In this document: positions 27,701 through 37,100 of the stretch, piece after piece
How the letters are laid out: each line of letters begins with the position of its first letter
Position numbering within the stretch: the stretch's first letter is position 1
Assembly (NCBI GenBank): GCA_017449065.1
Contig: JAFSKF010000041.1
Location: 18,733-82,732, forward strand
Reading direction: 5' to 3'
Length of the DNA stretch: 64,000 nt
From: Bacteroidales bacterium
Lineage (GTDB): Bacteria > Bacteroidota > Bacteroidia > Bacteroidales > UBA3663
Notes under the pieces: model-generated
Database searches by the model: none
Seen by the model: only the letters and a program-made list of their open reading frames with translations
Told to the model about the DNA's origin: nothing
Made by a program: the position numbers and the translations under genes

Positions 27701-28111
27701 ACTTTTTACAGTCCCACTGAGGATGCCCACATTGTAGATGCGGGCCTTGCCCGTGGCTGTGCTGGCGATGGTTCCCACTTGTCCATTCTGACTGATGGCG
27801 ACATCTTCAAACACCAGATTGCGTACTGTGCCACTAAGGGTTGTGAACAGAGGAACTTTGAGATTCTGGATGCGGTAGGGCATACGAGTGTTGGGGTCTA
27901 TGCCTGCCTCGAGCATACCACTGAATGTAGAGATGCTCACTGTAAAGTCTGTAGCATCAATATCTGCTACTATCTTATAATTGCCAGTGGCTGTCATAGA
28001 ATTCAGTCCAGCAACATTTGTTATCTCTGTTACTTGTCCCCATGCTCCCGTTCCTCCCCAAAGAGTTAGGAGTATGGATACGATGTAGGATAATATATAT
28101 TGTCTATTCAT
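24746..28111 (-). CDS. secreted GLUG/YGGG-repeat protein
   Basis: 1,121 aa, signal peptide MNRQYILSYIVSILLTLWGGTGAWGQ. The first 200 residues contain GLUG-type repeats (CCGGLVGLLDGNSN, NRVGGIVGYNNYG) as found in Gram-positive and Bacteroidales surface adhesins. A less repetitive centre follows, and the C-terminal third has (Y/F)GGG units (GEFYGGGI, GNFYGGGSLG, QNVYGGGEQ, GDVFGGGKKG) like its neighbours. It also stops inside a repeat (TQVNIED) without a T9SS tail. The stop lies 5 bp before the next start and its own start is 7 bp after the giant gene, so the three are translated from one transcript. Role unknown; probably part of the same surface structure. Confidence 0.75.
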   Translation of the reverse strand: MNRQYILSYIVSILLTLWGGTGAWGQVTEITNVAGLNSMTATGNYKIVADIDATDFTVSISTFSGMLEAGIDPNTRMPYRIQNLKVPLFTTLSGTVRNLVFEDVAISQNGQVGTIASTATGKARIYNVGILSGTVKSTGTSMDNNATDCCGGLVGLLDGNSNAANSPRVVNCYSYADITGGNRVGGIVGYNNYGTNKNNLRSMVFACMFYGDITGGTNKAPIYNGVNIVNKDDNGVSNFNYFRAEASFAQKQDFQTANSALLAETRFLQRFEFFRHLLNGHREVAAWWATDDVTNKDQMLKWVMEPSQIGSSIPYPILKEQGYYPSVVNIDAQHATTGQPRNKGGKLGELSVTIEMGSGGEQFAQPDGASITTGSLKLNITDKDPDHFNFNYAKVQLPYYNDLGTKNYTDDRIVVGWKITSISGGTPGTFSVPANDNTPADAPNYNYADRNCTNKDLYSVSGCIFNQGDYWNVPEGVTAITIQPYWAKAAYVADDYRDVVYNTGMGTKKNIATVAGGQWFTNGGTHNFTFKGETLSLKVYSAISNAVTALSINKNHTVFDYAVVLVGNYHQYNNISNSKDVPYTIMSADLDCDNEPDYSYILRFDSRTMLHPMRVDFLNVPGFGMAQKATGSSGSFNFGIPKPRDWFEVTNTALFRVTQFEYSPNDRNKKPIILHGGVIEQMVSSQGAANTSGDPGDRVSYFHMGDNVWFKEFHIGVHQDYQNPTPHPPVSITGGDYDQFYLSGLYRADATVYNDNLECYVNGGRFGIMAGAGMEGVGTSDGKGNITWQIDHADIGEFYGGGINAANPAIGNISTTISNSHVGTFCGGPMFGDMASDKTVTTTATGCTFGTYFGAGYGGNSYSRRAPSNKSNIQNIDWNAWVRDEYKQNWYNQKGITGISTRIDYQFIPMSGNASNVARLFVEYVKFSLAICNNVTSNLTDCTVTGNFYGGGSLGKVSGDATSTLTNCTIQGSAFGAGFSATLPTIEIDSIGWRTEPLYYTDFGTYRTAVKGATTTYTWQHANMVNNTETGINKTNHILYTTEDLTSLGTVSGTVTLTLDGSTVNQNVYGGGEQSTVYNTTTASDARTIVTIKGGSQIAGDVFGGGKKGDVSGSTQVNIED

Positions 28112-28118
28112 ATCTGTT

Positions 28119-31100
28119 TTACTTGAATGCTATTTTTTTCTGATATCTGCCGCCATCCGCACGGACCATATAGACACCACCAGAAGTTAATTCTGTGTTG
28201 ATGGTTTCGCCCGGTTGGATGATGAAGTTGGCGATGATCTGTCCGCTTAGGTTGTAGATACATACGTCTGCCGCATGGCGCAAGGTAGAAGTGACACTGA
28301 TTCTGTGCTTGCGGATGCTGAATGTCAGTCTTTCCTCACTTATTTCGTCTTCCGGTTCTTCCTCTTCACCAAATTCGGATGGAGCATCATTGTTGCAGAA
28401 GAGAATGGTGCGGGCAGGAGCCTGACTGGCAGGATCGGCAACGAAATAGGGTCGGAATGGTGTTGCGGCACTACCACCCTCGGGGGTAGTCTCGAACCTG
28501 CTGCCATCGCTGTTCATGAGATAGCCGTTTGTTACCTTACTCATATAGTTGGGCACGAAACAGTAACCGTCGGAAACCGTTGCAGTCAGCTCATCGTCAC
28601 TGACCTGAACGGTGATATCCGGTACGGAAACAAAGCTGATGGTTTGCTTCTCCACCTGCAAAGGAGCAGGAGTGCTCGTGTTCTGTGCCTTCCACTCACC
28701 GCTGAGGTCAAACTCATAATAGGTCTTGCCAGGGAAGCCTACGATATACGGACAGGCAGTAGCCAACAGCGGATAAGCTGCCAGTTCCCGTCCCGTTTCA
28801 TAGTAGGTCTGGTAGGTGTCGGTATTGGCATCTTTCTGCGTGTTCTTGCTATAATAATAGTAGTCCCACAGGAAGGTATTGTCGGTCTGCTTGTCGCTGC
28901 CGGCTGCTGTAGGATAGCTGAAAGAGGCAGAGAAGACATCTCCGCTTTCCGACGATTTACCCTTGTATTCGCGCAGCCAATATTCGTGACCTATCTTAGC
29001 CCCGTTCTTTCCTACAGTGCGGCTGCCGCTATAGAAGTGGGTAATCTCGCCCTTCGTCTGCGTAGAAACCAATTCGGAAGTAAATGGCAGGCTGACGGTT
29101 TCCCATCCCTTGTTCAGGCTGACAAAGAGGTCGGGAGTACGCTGATACCACATACGTTTCCCATCCACGAACCGATAGCTGATAGGGCAGTTGAAATCTT
29201 TCTTGTCTAATAGCAAGTGATCGCTGGTGGCAGTCAGGTCGCTTTGCACCAAATGCCCGAAGACGGTCCAGTAAGGAGCTGAAGCTACACGGCGATAGGG
29301 GTCGCTGTCATCGTAGCAATCATCGAACGACGGATCGGTGAAATATTCGGTCAGTACCTCGTATGTCTTTTCGTCTGTCTCCTCCGATGGAGCATAAACC
29401 AGCAGGTTGGGTGACTCGTCGCGATTGGTAATCTTGGTGATTCCGCTCTGGTCGAGCAGAGGCAGATAGAACATATCTGCTCCAGCGGAGGAGCTTTCCG
29501 ATGCTCTGCCTAAGGTCCAGGTGTTGTCGTTATGGCCGGCAAAGTCGATAGCTGTCATATTCGGATAAGCCGGATACAGGTTCGTATCGTTGGAGGTCTT
29601 TGGCTTTGAGTAAGCCACAAGGTTTACACTTGGGTTGAAGTGGGCCACATTCATAACCTTCGACTGGTAGTAAGCCGGAGCACGATAGATGCGGTTGCTC
29701 TCGTCGGATTTCGACAGGCGTCCGCTGTTCTTCACGATGTGCGAAGGAACATCCTGATGCGGATTCTGTTCGTTCCAGTTGTAGGTCAGCATCTGTCCGA
29801 AATAGATGTAGTCATCCGGCCAGATAGGATAGAAGTGGCTGACACCGTCTCCATCGGTCAGCAGACGAGAATCGGTATTTTCCGGTATCGTACCATCAGC
29901 ATAGCGGAAGTCACCGTCAGTATAGCGGTCTTCAACATAGCCGCCAGCCAGATAGTCGCCCTCGACACCCGAAGAGCAGTAAGTAGGATTCGCTGCATAG
30001 TATTTCATCTGTGGAGCAGACAAATCTCCGTTGTCGTCGAGCGAGTAACACAGATATTCGGTGCCCGAAGTGGTCATCTTATCGTTATAGCGCTTGAACA
30101 GATAGAAACCGTTCAGGTTGTATGCCACCGTACCGTTACGGAAGGCTGACAGCGGCATCGGGCGAGCCAGTCCGCGACCATTGTCTGTAGTGTTGTAATT
30201 CAGTTCCTGCGGATAGTAGCAGTTGACAATCTTTTTGCCGTAAGAGGCAGTCGGATTACCGAAAACAGCCCGGGTGCCGGCATCTACGTCAGTGGCTGAG
30301 GTTTTGATCCAGCAGTTCTCCACGTAACCGTCGCCAGTGTCTGCCACACCAGCTGAGGTGAACGAACCGGTGACGCCCAGATTATAGACATTTCCGCAAA
30401 GCTTACCGAACAGCGAATGATTGAGACCGTCAATATGGTAGCCGTCACCATGCAGGATGCCTGCAAAACAGTTTTTGCTGTCACCGATAGAAGCCCAGTC
30501 TCCGGTATGACTGACATTGGTGTGCATGAAGAATTCCAGATGCTGGCCTGCTTTCACATATTCATTGAGCAGAGTATGACCCGTAAGCGCACCAGATGTA
30601 ACGACACCGTCGGTGACAACCTTAGAGGTATCTTCGAGCACGCTCAGGTCGAAAAACTGCTTCAGTTGTTCAGCTCCATGGGCGGCATCGTTGATGTAGA
30701 TCTTGCTGTCGCGCTTTACGTCCTTGTTGTCAATATAGTAGTGGTGTTCCTTATCTTCCAGCACCTTTTTCAGGTCGTGGTAATTGGCTACTTTCACCTG
30801 TACGTGGTTCGAATACGTCTCACCCAGATAGGTTTTGGCATAATAGGCCAGATAGTAGCCGTCCTGATACCAGTAGAGCGGGTCGAAGGTCGGAGTATAT
30901 TCAATACCGTTGACGTGACTTTCTGCTTCGCTGATCTTCTCGAAGAGTTTCCAGCCGCCGCCCGTTACCTCGTATGCACCAGGTGTCACGTGCGGTTCGC
31001 GAATACCTACAAAAGTGCCCGGCAGTACAATCTGCGGTGCCTTGATGTCCTCAACGGAAGGAATGCCGCTCTTGAACTGCAAGTGTATGTTAATCACGTG

Positions 31101-34100
31101 TCGCTCGCTGATAGTTGTTACATGGGCACCTGTCATGTCGCTCTCCTCATAATCGTACTGATAGACCACCGTAATGATTTTTTCTTTCGAAAGGTCGAAG
31201 ATGTCCGACTCCCGGCTGACATAAAGCGTGGAGGTCTCGGTCGGAGCGATGCCGTGAATGGTAAAGTCGATTTGCCGGTTGGGCAGATCGTTGTAATTGT
31301 CGCTGCTGATCACCAATCCGATGGGCACGGAGTCACCCACTGCGAAAGTGCCCGTCTCGCTTCCAGCAACGGAAGCATTCGTCACGCTGACACCTTCGGT
31401 ATGTTCGCCCACCTTATAACTTTCGCGACAGAAATAGAAGGTCTTACCCACTTGGTCTGCGGAGAAGTTCAGTGTTGTGATGTTCCCCAGGTCTGAGGTT
31501 CCCAGACTGTTGAAGGATGACGATGATATAACGGTGCCTACGGCATAAGGCGAGTTACCGATCTGGAAAGAGTTGTTAACGACATAGATTGCGCCTGCCT
31601 CTTTCACTTCGATTGGAGCAAAGTGGCGTTTCTCGTTAGGCAGTTTCTCATAGTCTTCACGCGGATACTCCTTGCCGTTTTGAAGTTTTACACCATTGTG
31701 GGTCGTTGTAGCATTGCCTTTATAGGTGGCGGTGTAGTCAACTGGTTTCGTCAGTGAATATCCTGCAGGATTGGCTTCAGCGGCTGTGAGAGTTCCTGCC
31801 GCAGCGTCATACTGATACTTCTGACCTTCGCCATGTATCACGTTGTCGGAATAGGGATCCTTGCTGTAGCGTGGGTCAATGAGCAGGTCGAGGGCATCAT
31901 AATTGAAGGTGAAATGACTGCGGTCGTCTTTAGACATAGAGCACCATACCGCAAGTCCGCGATAGTTCTTTCCGGATTCGTAGTAGTCGCCGCCATAGAG
32001 GCCTTCAGATGTACAATAGTAGGCAGGAACGATACTCTCTTCTATCTCTTTGGCAATTCGTTTCTCAGCTGCTGTTCCGGCTCCGTCCTTATAGAATCTG
32101 TCATAATAATCCTGCTTTTCGGACAGGGTCATTCGGGTGTTGACATAGATGAATTCCGTCTTGCTGAGCGGGATGGTTGTTGTACAGATATAGGCAGGTT
32201 CCACATAGTCTTCCATCAGAGCCGCCTTGTCAGCCGGAACTGTGCTGCCGGTATGCAGACGCGTGTCGCCGCTGATATAATCTTTGGTGACGATATAGGC
32301 ACTCTGGAAGATTGCCTGTCCTTCGGGAATATCCGATTCATGATTTGTCACGATATTCTGATAGGTGTCGTAAACCTCCTTCGAAATCAGGTTGCTCTCC
32401 TTATATTGCCGTTGTCCGAACACACCGCCTGTTTCGCCTTTCAGGTGATAGGTCGGTCCGTCTTCATAGCCGTTGCCGCCAGTCTGGTTCTTCTCGCTGC
32501 CAGTGCTCTCTACCATCGTGTACCACGTATTCCAATCGGTTGGATTGTTCACCTTGTAGGTAAGGATATAACCCGAATTGTGGCTTAGATTGTTCGAAGA
32601 ACGGAACACAAAATCGAAAGCCACGTTCCTTTCCATCGCCACATGATAGACCGAGTCGTTGACATCTTTCAAGGTTTGATAATCGATTGGCAACAGAACG
32701 CTATCTGCAGGGAAGGTCTTGTCCCCGATTTTGCATTCTGCAGAAGTGACATAGGTTTCTTCAACAAACAGATCCTGTTCCGATTTGGTGAGCAAATACC
32801 AGTTCCAATAGTCGATGGGGTCGTTCTGCCGGTACTCCACATCGTTAATCACCATCTTCTTGCCTTTTTCAAGGCGAACGCCCGGAGCTGAGTAGAAAGC
32901 ATAGCGGTTAGGCATCACGTTGAGCAACTTCATCGTTCCGTGTGAGGCTGCTGTAATGGTCAGCGGGATATCCACCGACTCACTATAGGCATTAGGAGCA
33001 CCCGTATAGGCAGAGATGTACTGATCATAGACATAGACAGAACCCTTGATGAACCAATAGTGGGCGGGCACGGCATCGTCGCCGCTGTACTTGCCACTGA
33101 TGTTATAACAGTCGTCGATAATAATCTGAGTGCTGTGTACGAAGTTGCCGGAGGTTTCCCATTCCACCGTGTCACCGTCGTAGGTAAAGTCCTTTCGTGT
33201 GATGGCATCCTGGTTCAGTGCTGTCAGTGTGCTATGCTTATGTGGAGTGTATGTACATTCCCTATGCTCGTTCTTGGCATAAACGAAGCCACCGCCAATG
33301 CCGGGCTGTACGTTAATCAGGTCGAGCTCAATCACACCGGTAATGTAGCCCCAGTCTTTCTCGTAGAGATCCAGATCGGTGCCTTGCACCTTCTCGGTGG
33401 TCAGTTCCAGATATACACCCGATGCCAACGCTACCTTATTCAGACTGGTACCATTGTTGCGCTTACGCTCTTTGAAGTATTTCTTTTTCCAGTCGTAGTA
33501 GGTCAGGTCGTCACCGACATATTTTGGTTGGGTCTTTTCCTCGTCCAAATAGATCTTATTGCCGTCTTCGTCTTCTTCAATTTCCGGACCGTATGTATTT
33601 GTGTCGGAGTTGTCTGTAACGCGGATGTCCTCATCAGGTCTGAAGTGTACGTCACTGCTCAATGCTCCCAGATAGTTCACAATACTGTAGATACCGAAGT
33701 AGTTGCCGTGACAAGCCTTCTGCTGATCTACGTAGTCTTCAGGTCTGTACTCAAGGGGATCGGTATGAATAGGCGTAGCGCCCTTTTTCAATACCAGATC
33801 AGCAGGAATGACCGAGAGCTGTTTGTTCAGCGAAACTTCACGCACACGGTTGATGGTGTAGTTGGTATGATCCACAATTTCAGGCACACGGTCCTGGGCT
33901 CCCTCCATCACCATACGGCTTCCGAACACACCGCAGAAGTCGGAACGCTGGATGGAGTTCATCAGACGGCCTGCATAGATGGAGCAGACACCGTTCTCTT
34001 CCCAGTAGTCTTCGTTCGGAACGGTTTCGCCTTTTTCGTTGGTGACAAGAATCGGAGTACCATTGTCTGTAATATTCTCAAACAGAGTCAGCAGGTCGTC

Positions 34101-37100
34101 AATGGTCAAGGTTGAGGCCCTGCTACTTTCTTCTTCGGTATGATAGGTAGTACCGTCTTTATCCGTACATTCCTTGATACACTTGTATTTCAGCTGATAG
34201 TAGGCGGCTTCTCGGTCTGGCAGCGAATCGTACTGTGCAATGGTGATTTCCGGAGCAATGGTATAGTAGTCCGTACCGTAGTTGGTGATGTTCAGACCGC
34301 GGTAGCCATCGACGAAGGTCAGGTTACCGTCGCCATACAGTCCGCCCGTGCGTCCTGTTCCCAATGTAATGAAATCGCGATGATAAACATCGTGGATAGA
34401 AGCTGTGGCATTACCAAAGACCGTGGTGGTGTTGGCATAAACCGCAGAAGAACCTGACGACGTATTGCCACCGGCAAATACCGCATTAAAGATAATGATG
34501 CCTGAGGGATCCAGTTTGCTCCAACGGATGCTGTCTGCATTCTTGTTACCCATGGTGTTGAGGTCTTCCGTCGTGACATACTGACCCGCCAGATAGGCGC
34601 TGTCGTTGATAGTGACAGGCGACAACACCTTGCAATGGGGTTCTATCAGCACTTTGCAGTCTTCGGTAAGTATGTATTCCCCATCGTCCAATTCCCATCC
34701 GGCCAAATCTGCAAGGGTTTCAGGATTTGCCGGATCCTCCGGGTGTACATAAATACCGTTCTCATTGTAGCTGCCGCCTTTTCGCTTGTAATAGTAGCCT
34801 TCCCAGTTGTCATCATAGCGAACACCGTCTTTCTGCCCGATGGCAACGCTGCCATCTCCCGGATCGTAGGCGCTATAGACATAACCGATGTCGCCGCCAC
34901 CGAAGATATTGCCGTTTTCCAATAAAAGTTCTTTAGCCGTGCCCACGGTTCCACCGAAGATATGCACCTCTGTTTGTCCGAAGACGTAGCCGTCGGAATA
35001 GAGCGTGCCGCCATCACCCAGGTTGTTGTAGCCTCGTCCGCCACCAAAGACATTGCGATGCACGTTGCCTTCGTACAGTTCGACCAAGGTTTTTCCGGCC
35101 TTGTAGATGCCTTTCAGTTTGCGTATGCTGTTGTCCACACCGCTTGCATGGATGATGCCTCGTCCGATGGCTGCAATCTCCCCTCCCCCGAAGAGGGCGT
35201 TGCGAACGTGTCCGCCAAACATCTTCACGTTGGTGGTATCTACGCTACTGTTGTCGATGTATCCGCCACCGAAGATACATCCGCTGTCGTACAGGCGGTT
35301 CGTACCGTCACCCGTCCATGTCTCATCGTTGAGCTTCTCCTGATAGTAACCGGCATTTTCGCCTGTGCCGTCTTGGATATAGGTAAGCGTATCGGTTCCA
35401 GTATGCTCAAGATCTGCCTTTTCCTTGAAGAACCGATAACCGATATAGCCCTTGTTGAGGGTGATGTGTGTCTTTCCGAAGACAGCTCCGCCCTCACCTC
35501 CGCCATAGGCATTACGCTCGATGGAAGGAATACCGTTAATAAAATCGGTACCGTCCAGTTTGCCAATGATGACATTCGTTTCGCCCAGGATGTCGCCTGT
35601 CGTCGTAGCATTGATAGCGCCGGCGTGATGGCCTACGCTTCCTTTCCATCCTCCGCCATAGACGTTGCGGGCGGTTCCACCCTCGATATAGGCATTCGTA
35701 GTGGCAATAAACGGATTGTCAAAGTCGTCGGTTGCTACATTGTATTTGTTATTGACGGAACCCACTGTACCCGCGGCATAGATGTCTTTGACAACCTTGC
35801 CACCAAACAGTCCGATATACGTCGTGCCGTGCACATCGCCAGTATTTACAACAAGTGTGTCGCCCAAGCCGCCGCCATAGGCGTAAGCGCCACTTAGCGC
35901 TCCGTTGTACATATAGCCACTTACAAGGGCACCTTGGTTAATGTGAACATTCGTGTTGTATTTGTAAGTTGCCAGAGCATTGTTCAATCCGTTGTCTGTG
36001 TAACCGCCGCCTAACGAAAGGTTGATAGGTTTAGGTGCTTGTGGTTCCGGTTTGGTTTCCTTTTCAGGATCAGCCTCCCAGAGGGTGTGCTCAGCAGTGT
36101 AGGCTGCCTCAGCTGCCGCATCAGTCTCAGCTTTCCAGGCATCAACGGATTTCTTGTTCATTACGAGACCTAACTGTCCGCCGCCATAGACCTCATACAA
36201 TTGTGCACCGTTGTTCAGGTTCACCTCTGTGTATTGCGACCACGTGTCTTTGCCATAGCCTGCGCCATAGACGGTAGCGTAGTAATTGTTTGTCTTGTCA
36301 TAATAGACAGGTGCGTTGATGTTCACCTTGCTGTAGAGCGTGCGACGGCAGTTGTTGTTGCCTCCGTAGATGCCGGTACGATAGCCGCCTACGATGGCAT
36401 CGCTGCTGCTCCAGTTCACGTTCGACTCATAGACATCGCACGCATATTCATTATACAGGCCATAGGCGCCACCGAAGATATTGCTGCAACGGAACGTGGA
36501 GCCCTCCGGCACATTGATCTCTGTGCGGCGGGTTACTCCCTCCATATAGCTGCCTCCATACACTGCCTTGAAATGTCCGCTCAGCAGGTCGATAATGGCA
36601 GAAGCCTTGTCGTAATCCGGATTCTCTCCGCTAAGGTCAACACCCATACCTACACCGCCACATTCTCCGGCACCGAAAATCTCGGTTCCCTGATATGTCG
36701 TCATGGTTTGCGGAACATCGATTAGGATGTAACTGCTCTGCTGCATCAGGTCTTCTTCCTCTTCACCCAGATACCCTTGTCCGGCTCCATAGATTTGCTG
36801 AATGGTATTCAATGGGTTGTTGGTATCCTCAGGACGGAAATTAATGAATGCGTTGCCCAGAAAAGGCTTATAATAGCCGGTCTTGGCATGACCGTCTGCA
36901 TCGAAATAGGCGCGGTAATGATCATTCTTGTAGTTATAGACACCATAGGCTCCGCCAAAAATCTTTTCTACGCGTCCTTTTACGTATTCAATATAGGCTG
37001 AGGCGTTGAGCATATCGCTGTTCGACACCTTGGCACGCACGGCATCGTTACGCAGCCGGCTGTTGAAGTTGGCGGTATTCAGGATCCGTCCGCCCAAATC

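Noticed and set aside
30417..34115. Plus-strand open frames of 350-360 aa opposite the giant gene
   Set aside because: They are antisense to a continuous 3,919-codon frame with signal peptide and T9SS tail; their sequences lack family features.
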